Shown here one piece after another: positions 50,190-59,105 of a DNA stretch of 64,000 nucleotides. The translations under genes and the position numbers were made by a program. Each line of letters begins with the position of its first letter. Positions within the stretch are counted from its first letter, which is position 1. The stretch spans positions 2,480,001 through 2,544,000 of the forward strand of contig CAWAHD010000002.1 in the NCBI GenBank assembly GCA_963781785.1. Reading direction: 5' to 3'. The notes beneath the pieces were generated by a model, which did not search any database, had not been told where the DNA came from, and worked only from the letters and a program-made list of their open reading frames with translations. This DNA is from CAWAHD01 sp963781785 (lineage in GTDB: Bacteria > Planctomycetota > Planctomycetia > Isosphaerales > Isosphaeraceae).

Positions 50190-51656
50190 CTACTCGGACC
50201 GGCTCTCGCTCAATAGGTTAGTCCCCTCCTGGCTGACCCGCGTCTCGGGCTGGTCGAGCGCTCGCTCCACAGGGGTTTCTGTGCCGTTGCCGCTCACGGG
50301 CGCGGCAGACATCGCGGCCCTCGCGTCGCGCCGGAGGTTGGTGGCAGCCTGCTCGACCGTGACTGATCCGGATGCGAGCGGGATGTCGACCGTCTCGGAA
50401 CGTTTACCGCTCGGGGCCGGGAGGCTACTTGCGGCTCCCCGGATCACACCCGCTTGCTGAAGGGCGACCTTGGATTTCAGCTTGGCTTCGCTCAGGATCA
50501 GAGACCAGTCCATGTTCCGGGTCGGTGCCCAGAAGTTCGCGCGAATCCTGACTCCATCCGGCTCGAGTGCCTCGACCAGCGCCTGCGGCGGCGGATCGGC
50601 GAGAATGCCGTCTTGCTCGCTCAAGGCGCGATTGATCGCGCCCAGGGCGTCAGCCGTGGAGGCCTCGTACGGGATCACGACTTCGAAGCTGTTGCGGCAG
50701 CTCGGCGAGGCGGTCGAGTTGATCATGATCTCTTTGAAAACCGTGGCGTTCGGAATGCGGACGTGATTCCCTTCCAGCGTCACAAGGACGGTCGCCCGCG
50801 TATTGAGCGACCGGACCACGCCGGCCTGGCCGGCGACGGTGATAAAGTCGCCGATCTGGAACGGCCGGCGCACGCCCAGGAGCAGGGAGGCGATGAAGTT
50901 TTCCGTGATGTCGCGGAAGGCGAAACCGACAGCCAGGCCCGCGATCGACGCCAGACCCACGACCGAGAGCACCAGATGCGTCAGCCGCAGCGCCTCCAGA
51001 GCCAGCATCACGCCACCGACCACCAGGAGCGAGCTGATGACCGAGCCGATAACCGAGCGCAAAAGGACGTTCTGGACGAACGGCGCGAGGATCGTCTCGG
51101 ACCGTGCCGCGAACAGCCGTGCCAGAAGCGCCGACGCCGCAACCAGCGCCACAGCCAGGATCATCACCAGCCATTTCCGCCGGAAATAATCGGCAAGTGC
51201 GCCCAGTTCCCGGGCAGCGAACTGCCAGGCGGTCATCACCTCGTCGTTGGTGTTCATCTGGTTCATCACGACCCGCACCCCTTCCACCCGCCTGACCACA
51301 TCGGTGATCTCGCCGCGCGAGTCATCGTCGTCGACCCGCCCTCCGAGGGTCACTACCCCGTCATCGACGGCGACGCTGATCTCGCGCACGCCGGGATATT
51401 TGGGCAAGAACTTGACCAGGAACCGTCGAAGTGTCTGGTCCGAAACCTGTTGATGAACGGAGATCGGGCCCGTCGCGGCGGCCACCGCCGCCTTCGGTTT
51501 CTCACCGTCCGGGGATGATTTGGCGGCTGTGGATTTTCCTGGCGCGGCAGTCGAGGGAAGGCCCGGAATCTGGGCAAATGCGGCGGCGCTCCCCATCCAC
51601 GCGATCACGAATGACCACAACACCCCTGCGCCGACTCGTTGCAAGCCTCTCATCAT
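50190..51656 (-). CDS. MscS-type mechanosensitive channel with BON domain
   Basis: 488 aa from ATG 51656. A signal peptide is followed by a BON domain (about residues 75-140: YPGVREISVAVDDGVVTLGG, VEGVRVVMNQM), then transmembrane helices (WLVMILAVALVAASALLARLF, SVIGSVISSLLVVGGVML, LVLSVVGLASIAGLAVGFAF), then the MscS beta domain (RRPFQIGDFITVAGQAGVV, VRIPNATVFKEIMINST). A long Ser/Pro-rich cytoplasmic tail ends the protein. BON may bind membrane or peptidoglycan. Separate from the NtrC pair upstream by 200 nt. Confidence 0.9.
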   Translation of the reverse strand: MMRGLQRVGAGVLWSFVIAWMGSAAAFAQIPGLPSTAAPGKSTAAKSSPDGEKPKAAVAAATGPISVHQQVSDQTLRRFLVKFLPKYPGVREISVAVDDGVVTLGGRVDDDDSRGEITDVVRRVEGVRVVMNQMNTNDEVMTAWQFAARELGALADYFRRKWLVMILAVALVAASALLARLFAARSETILAPFVQNVLLRSVIGSVISSLLVVGGVMLALEALRLTHLVLSVVGLASIAGLAVGFAFRDITENFIASLLLGVRRPFQIGDFITVAGQAGVVRSLNTRATVLVTLEGNHVRIPNATVFKEIMINSTASPSCRNSFEVVIPYEASTADALGAINRALSEQDGILADPPPQALVEALEPDGVRIRANFWAPTRNMDWSLILSEAKLKSKVALQQAGVIRGAASSLPAPSGKRSETVDIPLASGSVTVEQAATNLRRDARAAMSAAPVSGNGTETPVERALDQPETRVSQEGTNLLSESRSE

Positions 51657-51858
51657 CAACGGTCTCCGCCGCGATTAATGAATGACTGGGCGTTCCGGCC
51701 TTCGGACGCGGGCCGGACTGTCCGATCCTGGCGGACTCGACCGCCCGATGGATCTCACTGCAAAGCTTGCGCCGGTCCGGCCGGGCAAATGCTGCCGGGA
51801 TGGGATGCGGTGAACATAAAGGCGGCAATCAGGGCGCGAGCGGCCGAGGCTCGGGGCT

Positions 51859-53258
51859 TCACGGATGGAGACCATACTCCCGGATCTTGTCGAAGAGCTG
51901 GCGACGACTGATACCGAGGCGCTCTGCTGTCTTGGTACGGTTGCCGTCGCAGGCGAGCAAGGCGCGGTGAACTGCCCGTCGTTCCACCTCGGCCAGCAGG
52001 GCGCGCAGGGGCAACGACTCGGACGTGTCGCCCGGCATGGGAATCGCCGGATCATCCAGCTCGTCGGCGTCGAGATGCTCGGGGAAGATCGTCCGGCCGT
52101 GTGCGGCGATCACTGCCCGCTGAAGGACATTCTCCAATTGTCGAACATTTCCGGGCCAGGGGCGCTCCTGGATGACCGAAAGAGCCTGGGGAGAGACGGA
52201 AAGCGCGCCCCAGCCGTGCCTGCGCTCGATGCGTCCCAGGATGTGCTCGGCCAGGGGCCGGATGTCCTCGGGGCGGTCGCGGAGCGGCGGAATCACGATC
52301 CGCGCGACGTTGAGGCGGTAGAAGAGATCCTCGCGGAAACGGCCGGCGGCAACCTCCCGGGACAGGTCGCGGTGCGTGGCCGAGATGACTCGGGCGTCGG
52401 TGTGAAGCGTCTCGGTCCCGCCGAGGCGCTCGAATTCGCCCTGCTGGAGGACGCGCAGGATCTTGGCCTGTGACGGAAGCGGCAGCTCGCCGACTTCGTC
52501 GAGAAAGATGGTGCCGCCTCGGCGCGCTCGAACCGGCCGAGTTTCTGGCGATCGGCCCCTGTGAATGCGCCGCGCTCGTGGCCGAACAGCTCGCTCTCGA
52601 CCAGGCCCTCGGGTAATGCCCCGCAGTTGACCCGGATGAACGGGCCGGCGGCGCGGTCCCAGTGGCGGTGCAGGGCATGAGCAACCAGCTCCTTGCCGGT
52701 ACCGCTTTGGCCGACGATCAGGACCGCGGCGTCGGTCGCGGCGGCGCGGCCGATCGCCTTGAAGACCTCGCGCATCGCGGCACTCTGGCCGATCAGCTCG
52801 GGCTCGGCGCAGGGCGGTTCGTCTTTTGCATCACCAGCCTCTGCGCGCTTCTCGGCCCGCAGGGCCTCGACCTCGAAAGCCAGGGCGCGCTGCAAGAGCG
52901 CCCGCTTGAGCGTCAAGCGGACCTCGTCGAGATCGAACGGCTTGGTCAGGTAGTCGTAGGCCCCGCGGCGCATCGCTTCGATCGCAGGGGCCGAGCCGCC
53001 GTATGCCGTGACGACGATCACGGGCAGGTCGACCAGGGCGGGGCCCAGCGCGGCGAGCACCTCCAGGCCGTCGCGTCCGGGCATCTTGAGGTCGAGCAGC
53101 ACCGCATCGGGATTGCCGGTCCGGATCTTTGCAAGGGCCTCGTCGCCATCGGTCGCATCGATGGTGCGATATCCTTCGGCCTGAAGCAGCAAGACGAGAT
53201 TGCGGCGGATCGTGCGGTCATCGTCGGCGACCAGTACGGTGGCAGGGGTGTCGATCAT
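51859..53258 (-). CDS. NtrC-type sigma-54 response regulator (one apparent frameshift)
   Basis: Receiver domain with DAVLLDLKMPGRDG; AAA+ sigma-54-interaction domain with Walker A GQSGTGKEL, GAFTGA loop (HERGAFTGADRQ) and, after a one-base loss near 52515, Walker B GTIFLDEVGELP; DNA-binding ACDGNRTKTAERLGISRRQL at the C-terminus. ATGA overlap with the sensor kinase gene. Activates sigma-54 promoters; the target is unknown. Confidence 0.93.
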
Positions 53259-54718
53259 CGGGGTTCTCCATTGCCTCCGGACGGAGCGGCCGGGAGTGTG
53301 AGTGTGAAAACGGCACCGGGAGCTCCGCTCCGGTTGGCGGCGTCGAGATCGCCGCGGTGGGCCAGGGCGATCTCCCGCGCGATTGCCAGGCCGAGGCCAG
53401 TGCCCCCGGCCTTTGTCGTGTAGAATGGTTCAAATAAGTGTGAGAGAATATCGGGTCCGAGCCCCGGCCCGGTGTCGGCCACGCTCACCAGGGCGAGCCG
53501 GCGGGCAGGATCGAAATGGGTGGCCAGCCGCAAGACCCCGCCCTTGGGCATGGCATGCAAGGCGTTTGTCGTCAGGTTGCGGAAGACCTGGAGCAGGGCC
53601 GGCGGTGCCATCTCCACCTCCGGAAGCGCCGGGTCGAGCTCAAGCTCGACCTTGACGGCCTGCGACTCGGCCGGCCCGCCGGCCAGGCGGGCTGCTTCGG
53701 CCACGACGGAATTGAGGTCGCCGGGCGCGTGGTCCTGGGCGTCAGCCCGCGAGAAATGAAGCAGCCGCGCCACGATCCCTTCCAGTCGATCGACTTCATC
53801 ATGAAGATTGACGAACGATTCGTGGTCGGGGCCGATCCCGCGCTCCCAGAGCTGGACGGTCGAGCGAATGCCGGCCAGCGGGTTGCGGACTTCATGGGCG
53901 ACGCCCGCCAGCAGCTTGCCGAGTGCGGCGAGCCGCTCGGAGCGCCGCAGCTCCGTCTGGAGCCGCGCGCGCTCGATCGCTTGGCGGCGAACGGTCCGGG
54001 CGAGCCCGGCGGTCAGCCCGAACGACAGTGCGATCCCTCCCAGGGCCAGACCGGCTGCCAGCCGGTAGCCCTGGAGCGACCTGTCGACGAATGGCGGGTC
54101 AACCAATCGAGTCATCACCCACGTCGCCCCGGCCACGCGACCGTTGATCGTGATGGGTGCCGTGCGGATGGCCACGGTGACCGGGCTGTGATCTTCCAGC
54201 TCCTCGATCGAGAAGAGCACATGCTGCTTCCGGATCGCGGCGTCGACCTGGATATCGATGAGGTCAGCCTCGACCGGTGGCAGGCTCGACTCGCCCCGCC
54301 CGCGAGTTGCCGGCTCGCCGGTCTTCTTCCCTGGCTCGATGCCCTGCTCACGAACCCGAGGCGGAGTGGTACCGAAAAAACTCTTGAACCCCAGGACGAA
54401 ATAACCCCCCTCGATGCCGTCGAAATCGGCGAGTGCGGCGACAGCCTTTGACGAAAGTCGGTGGTCGAGCTCGGACCAAACGCGATCCTCGGGGAAGTAC
54501 GGGAATTCGTCCGGCTGGCTGATGATCTGGCTCCCCTGCGCGGCGAGGACATCACCCGCGCGAGTCAGCAGGCCCTTCGCCTCCGCGCGGCGTCGCTCCC
54601 GGGCGACGACCTGGGCCCCGGTTGTCCAGAGCACCACCAGGGCCGCGATGAACAGCGCCGCGACCACGCCGACCTGGACGCCAAGCGGCAGCCGTAACTT
54701 GACCAGGGCGGATGGCAT
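53255..54718 (-). CDS. Membrane sensor histidine kinase, partner of the NtrC-type regulator
   Basis: 487 aa from ATG 54718. A hydrophobic N-terminal helix (VGVVAALFIAALVVLWT) and a second (LAAGLALGGIALSFGLTAGLA) flank a large extracytoplasmic sensor; H box LLAGVAHEVRNPLAGIRSTV, N box NLTTNALHAMPK, G1 DTGPGLG and G2 GGTGLGLA. Overlaps the regulator start. Signal unknown. Confidence 0.93.
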   Translation of the reverse strand: MPSALVKLRLPLGVQVGVVAALFIAALVVLWTTGAQVVARERRRAEAKGLLTRAGDVLAAQGSQIISQPDEFPYFPEDRVWSELDHRLSSKAVAALADFDGIEGGYFVLGFKSFFGTTPPRVREQGIEPGKKTGEPATRGRGESSLPPVEADLIDIQVDAAIRKQHVLFSIEELEDHSPVTVAIRTAPITINGRVAGATWVMTRLVDPPFVDRSLQGYRLAAGLALGGIALSFGLTAGLARTVRRQAIERARLQTELRRSERLAALGKLLAGVAHEVRNPLAGIRSTVQLWERGIGPDHESFVNLHDEVDRLEGIVARLLHFSRADAQDHAPGDLNSVVAEAARLAGGPAESQAVKVELELDPALPEVEMAPPALLQVFRNLTTNALHAMPKGGVLRLATHFDPARRLALVSVADTGPGLGPDILSHLFEPFYTTKAGGTGLGLAIAREIALAHRGDLDAANRSGAPGAVFTLTLPAAPSGGNGEPR

Positions 54719-55077
54719 CACTCGACCCTCGGGACTTCGATGGGCGCGCGGGCGGGGTTCAGGACACCTTCGCAACACCCATGCCGTTTGGCCTCGATCT
54801 CGATTTTACCCAGTCGCATCCTCCGTCTGCCTCCCCCGGCGGCAACTTGGATCTTCGCTTCGAATGCGACCCGTTACCCGGCTGGGCGAAATCCGCCCGC
54901 CGCTCGGGGGGAATTGCGCCCAGCCGGCGGGCTTGCGCCCTGCAAAGCTCCAGGAAATCCGCGGTTTTGTACCTTGGCATCGGCTGTGCTTATTGCCCTG
55001 TCCGGCCGGCCGGCCGGTGTCGCCGGCGGATCGAAGCCACCCAAAGCACAGTCAAACTTCGGAAGGGACAAACGATC
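54719..55077. other. Divergent intergenic stretch of about 360 bp
   Basis: Between the sensor kinase and the secreted hypothetical at 55078. The open frames here lack family features. GGAAGGGAC at 55061-55069 is the ribosome site of the 55078 gene. No other element was recognised. Confidence 0.5.
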
Positions 55078-55872
55078 ATGCTCAAGCTTCTCGCAACGGT
55101 TTCATCCGTCCTGGTCAGCCTCGGCCTGACCGCCTTCTTCCAGCCGCCGCCGCCGCAGCGGGACGGCCCGCCTCTTCCCAAGGCCAAGGGAAAAGGGGAG
55201 GGCAAGAAGAAGAAGGGTGCACAAGAGCCCGGGGGGGACCTGAGGAAGGCTTACGACCTGCTCCGCCGCATCCGCGCCGACGACAATTCCGCAGGCCGCC
55301 CCGAGGAACGGCTCCGGGAGTGGACCGATCGCGCGACCAGGTTCTACCGAGATGGGCTGAAGGCCCTGAGCGTCTCGGAGGCTTTCCAGGCCCGCGAGTA
55401 CGGGACCGCCGCTCACGACCTGGCGCGGGCCATCGACCACGCTCGCAACGCCGCGCGATTCGACCGGCCCGACCCTGATCTGCCGCCACCGTCTGACGAT
55501 TTCGGTCTGGACGACACAAGAGACCGGGCACGCCGTGATCTCCGTCGGGCCTACGAACGGCTTGAGTGGCTCGGCACCTGGCAAGCGGCTCCGGGCTCCG
55601 ACTTTTATATCAAGGCGGCCCGCGACCTCTATCGCGCTGCGAGGCGTGATCTCGAGGCGGGGCGCGATGAGCGCGGGGGTGAGCTTGCCCGCGCGGCAGA
55701 GGCGATGACCCACGTGCCGGAGCACCTCTGGCAAATCGAAGAGGTCCGCGGCCGGGTCGAGACCCGCCCCGCTCCCGCGCCGCCAGCCCGGGGTCCCGAT
55801 CCCAAGGCGGGGCCGCTCGAACCACTTGACCGGCCCGGTTCGAGCCTGCCGCCCATTCTTCCCCCCGAGTAA
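55078..55872 (+). CDS. Secreted hypothetical protein
   Basis: 264 aa from ATG 55078, with GGAAGGGAC upstream. A signal segment (LLATVSSVLVSLGLTAF) is followed by a Pro/Lys-rich linker (KAKGKGEGKKKKG) and a helical, Arg-rich domain (DRATRFYRDGLKALSVSEAF, DRARRDLRRAYERLEWLG). No recognised domain. The Arg/Asp-rich helices suggest a coiled coil. Precedes the MFS gene by 84 nt. Confidence 0.72.
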   Translation: MLKLLATVSSVLVSLGLTAFFQPPPPQRDGPPLPKAKGKGEGKKKKGAQEPGGDLRKAYDLLRRIRADDNSAGRPEERLREWTDRATRFYRDGLKALSVSEAFQAREYGTAAHDLARAIDHARNAARFDRPDPDLPPPSDDFGLDDTRDRARRDLRRAYERLEWLGTWQAAPGSDFYIKAARDLYRAARRDLEAGRDERGGELARAAEAMTHVPEHLWQIEEVRGRVETRPAPAPPARGPDPKAGPLEPLDRPGSSLPPILPPE

Positions 55873-55956
55873 TTGACACCAGGTCGGGGCGGCGCCAGAA
55901 GGGCGCCGCCACTCCCATTCCATCAAGACCGTGCCCGAGAGAGGACTCATGAGATC

Positions 55957-57198
55957 ATGGACTTGCGGAACCGCGTCGGACTTTATGGAGCGTACTTCTT
56001 GGGCGTCGCCGGGATCGGCTTCACGCTGCCGTACCTGCCGCTCTACCTTGCCCAGGAGGGGTTGTCGGACCGAGCGATCGGCCTGATCTCGACCCTGGCG
56101 GCGATCGCCGGCCTCGCCCAATTCCCGGTGGGCCTCTGGTCCGACCGGATCGGGCGGCGCAAGCCGTTCCTGGTCGCTGCCCTGGCGGCACTTGCCGCCG
56201 CAACGGCGTTGCTGCGCGGGGTCCATGGTGCGCTCTGGGTGGGCGTACTCGTGGTCCTGTTTGCGGAAAACGGAGTCTGCCGTGCGGTGGTCGAGAGCCT
56301 TTCCGGAGCGGAGGCCGCCGCGCTTGCCCGCAAGGGCGAAGTGGGTGCGGCTCTCGGGGCCTTGCGGTTCTGGAAGCCGGTCGGCATCATCGCCATGGCT
56401 CTGGCGGGGAGCGTGATCGCCCAGCGAAACGGTGTCGGCTCGATCCTGGTCCCTCTGACGGTCGTTCAGGCGATGGGCGTAGTCGCTTCGCTCCTGATCC
56501 ACGAGGACCCGAAGGAACGCGATTCGAGACCGCGAGCGCATGCTCAGCCCGTCGCAAGGTGGTTGCCCAGGGACCCGGTGCTCTGGGCGTTCATCGCGGC
56601 AATGATCTTGTTCCATGCGGCCAATGCGCCCGGGGGGGTCTATCTTGGCCTCTTCCTCAACCGCGACCTCCATGCCCCCGAGCGGATGCTGGCGTATGCG
56701 TTCGCCGTCAGCATGGCCGCCTGGATGGTCGTCGTGTGGCCGGCGGGCTGGCTGGCTGACCGCGCCGGCCGCCGGCCGCTCCTGATCGCGAGCTGGGGAG
56801 TGATGACCTTGCGTCTCGGTCTGGTTGCGATCGCACAGACGCCATGGCAGGTGATCGCCAACCAGGCACTCGACGGCCTCGCCAACGGGATGTTCGCGGT
56901 CCTTGCCGCGGCCTGGGTGGCCGACCGGCTGGCCGACCCGCGCCGATCGGGCGAGGCGCAGGTGATCGTTGGCTCGTGTCTGGTCTTCGGATCGGCGCTC
57001 GGACCGGCGGCCGCGAGTTTCCTGGTCGGACCGCTCGGATACCGCGGCCTGTTTCTGGCGCTGGCGTCGCTCGGTGCCGTTGCGACGGCGATCGTTGTGT
57101 TCCTCGTACCGGAGACGTTGGCCGGTCGCGACGTACGATTCGACGGACCGGCCGTCGAATCGCTGGCAACGACGCACGAGCTGTCGACAATCCCATGA
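55957..57198 (+). CDS. Major facilitator superfamily transporter
   Basis: 413 aa from ATG 55957. The signature SDRIGRRKPFLVAALAALAA and its counterpart ADRAGRRPLLIASWGVMTLR after helix 8 define MFS. Around 12 hydrophobic helices. The substrate cannot be told; it resembles drug or sugar efflux carriers. The SLC13-like carrier follows within 65 nt. Confidence 0.9.
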   Translation: MDLRNRVGLYGAYFLGVAGIGFTLPYLPLYLAQEGLSDRAIGLISTLAAIAGLAQFPVGLWSDRIGRRKPFLVAALAALAAATALLRGVHGALWVGVLVVLFAENGVCRAVVESLSGAEAAALARKGEVGAALGALRFWKPVGIIAMALAGSVIAQRNGVGSILVPLTVVQAMGVVASLLIHEDPKERDSRPRAHAQPVARWLPRDPVLWAFIAAMILFHAANAPGGVYLGLFLNRDLHAPERMLAYAFAVSMAAWMVVVWPAGWLADRAGRRPLLIASWGVMTLRLGLVAIAQTPWQVIANQALDGLANGMFAVLAAAWVADRLADPRRSGEAQVIVGSCLVFGSALGPAAASFLVGPLGYRGLFLALASLGAVATAIVVFLVPETLAGRDVRFDGPAVESLATTHELSTIP

Positions 57199-57262
57199 TA
57201 GAATTCCGTTCGGCACGGTGTCGGCGTCCCGCCACGACCCGGATCCGCAGAGCTCACGACAC

Positions 57263-58507
57263 ATGACAACGAACGCGGCCTTGATCCCTCTGGTTTCGAT
57301 GATCTTCGGGGTGACCTATCTCGGCCTGGCCCTCGGCAAGTTCCCGGGCCTGCGGATCGACCGGGCGGGGATCGCTTTGGTCGGGGCGGCCGCGATGCTC
57401 GGCTGCGGCGTTCTCTCGATGAGGGACGCGGCCAGGGCCGTCGATTACCAGACCATCGTCCTCTTGTTCGGCATGATGGTCGTGGTGTCCTATCTGCGCA
57501 TGGCCGGCTTCTTTGCCCTGGCGACTGAGCGGATCACGCGCTGGTTCTCCGGGCCGCTGTCCCTGCTGGCAGTCGTCATCACGCTCTCCGGCTTCCTCTC
57601 GGCGTTTCTGGTCAACGATGTCGTCTGTGTCGCTTTGACACCACTGGTCTTGCACCTCTGCCAGCGGCTGAACCGGCCGGCGATCCCGTACCTGGTCGGC
57701 CTGGCGACGGCGTCGAACATCGGCTCGGTCGCCACGATCACAGGCAACCCGCAGAACATCATCATCGGCTCGCTGTCACAAATCGGATACCTGCGGTTCG
57801 CCATGCGGCTGGGCCCCGTGGCGCTCATCGGCCTGGCGCTCAATTTCGCCGTCGTGGCCCTGGTCTACCGCAAGATCCTGGGCGAGACGGAACAAGGTCC
57901 GCCACAGGTCGACGTGTTGTCGCGGCCGAGAGTCCATCGCACTCTTCTGATCAAGAGCGTCACGGTCACCGTGGCCACGGTCGGGCTGTTCTTTGCCGGA
58001 CAGCCGATCGCTTTGGTGGCACTCATTGCGGCGGGGGTGTTGTTGCTCGGCCGCGTTCGTCCCGAGAAGGTCTACCAGTCGGTCGACTGGTCGCTTCTGG
58101 TCATGTTTGCCGGTCTCTTTGTCGTCGTCCACGCGTTCGAGGCGAACGTCGTCCGCACCTGGGGACTGGAGCGGTGGGATGGCCTCTTGAAGTCGCCGGT
58201 CGTCCTGGTCAGCGGATTGTCGGTGCTTCTGTCCAACCTGGTGTCGAACGTGCCGGCGGTGCTGCTGTTCAAGCCGCTCATGGACGTCATGCCACAGCAG
58301 GAACTGGCCTGGCTGGCCCTGGCGATGTCGAGCACGCTGGCCGGGAACCTGACCGTACTCGGCTCGGTGGCGAACCTGATCGTGGTCGAGAACGCCCGTC
58401 GCGCGGGCACCGAGCTGAGTTTTCTGGAGTATCTCAAGGTCGGTGTCCCTCTAACGATGCTGACGACACTCGTCGGTGTCGCCTGGCTCGCGCTGGTGTC
58501 CTATTGA
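57263..58507 (+). CDS. SLC13/ArsB-type anion permease
   Basis: 414 aa from ATG 57263; the frame upstream of it is antisense of nothing and lacks family features. Many hydrophobic helices; FLVNDVVCVALTPLVLHLCQ and ATASNIGSVATITGNPQNII in the first half, LSNLVSNVPAVLLFKPL and SSTLAGNLTVLGSVANLIVV in the second: the paired N-D and T-G-N-P-Q signatures of the ion-transporter (IT) superfamily. Substrate could be arsenite, citrate or Na+/H+; not decidable. Confidence 0.9.
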   Translation: MTTNAALIPLVSMIFGVTYLGLALGKFPGLRIDRAGIALVGAAAMLGCGVLSMRDAARAVDYQTIVLLFGMMVVVSYLRMAGFFALATERITRWFSGPLSLLAVVITLSGFLSAFLVNDVVCVALTPLVLHLCQRLNRPAIPYLVGLATASNIGSVATITGNPQNIIIGSLSQIGYLRFAMRLGPVALIGLALNFAVVALVYRKILGETEQGPPQVDVLSRPRVHRTLLIKSVTVTVATVGLFFAGQPIALVALIAAGVLLLGRVRPEKVYQSVDWSLLVMFAGLFVVVHAFEANVVRTWGLERWDGLLKSPVVLVSGLSVLLSNLVSNVPAVLLFKPLMDVMPQQELAWLALAMSSTLAGNLTVLGSVANLIVVENARRAGTELSFLEYLKVGVPLTMLTTLVGVAWLALVSY

Positions 58508-58551
58508 TGCGGGGCGGAGCGTGACCGGGTAACGGCACCGATCCGCTCCCC

Positions 58552-58692
58552 TCATTTTCGCCGTTCTCTGCTCGAGGCGCATTCGGTGATGAGCTCGCCT
58601 TGAAACTGGTGATGCTCGTTGAAGAGCCGCCGGTAGCTCAGCATGGCTACGGCGACGGTTCCGACGGCAGTTGCCAAGGCGATCAAGAACAT
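58552..58692 (-). CDS. Possible single-pass membrane microprotein
   Basis: 46 codons, below usual annotation cut-offs. MFLIALATAVGTVAVAMLSY is a credible transmembrane helix, followed by a charged, helical tail (RRLFNEHHQFQGELITEC) and a basic end (RERRK). A weak GTGAG ribosome site precedes the start. It lies convergent with the anion permease. May be chance. Confidence 0.35.
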   Translation of the reverse strand: MFLIALATAVGTVAVAMLSYRRLFNEHHQFQGELITECASSRERRK

Positions 58693-59105
58693 GATGACGA
58701 TCTCACTTGAGCGTGGCCGAGATAATCGATGTGAAAACTGCGGATTCTGATCAACTTATTCGAGGTTTTGGCGAGAACTATCATCAGTTACCGTGATCGA
58801 GCGAGAGCGTTGGCATGGCGTGTCCTCTTTCGATGTCCTCACAACGCCGGGGTGGAGGTGAGCGGTTCAGCCGTCTCCGTTCCTCAGGTAGAGTCTCCGA
58901 CTAAAGGGCAGCGAATCGCGGCACCCAGTTCAGTCGCCTCCATCTCCAAGGTGCTGTCGGGATGTGCATGAACTGCCAAGCGAGGGCACGCCTGATGCTT
59001 GGCAGAAACTGCTTCGGTGTCGTCGGACCGAAGCACGCAAGGCGACTGTGAGTACCGATGATCGGGTCAAGGGGCTGAGTCCCCGTGACCATGATCGATC
59101 CGAGC

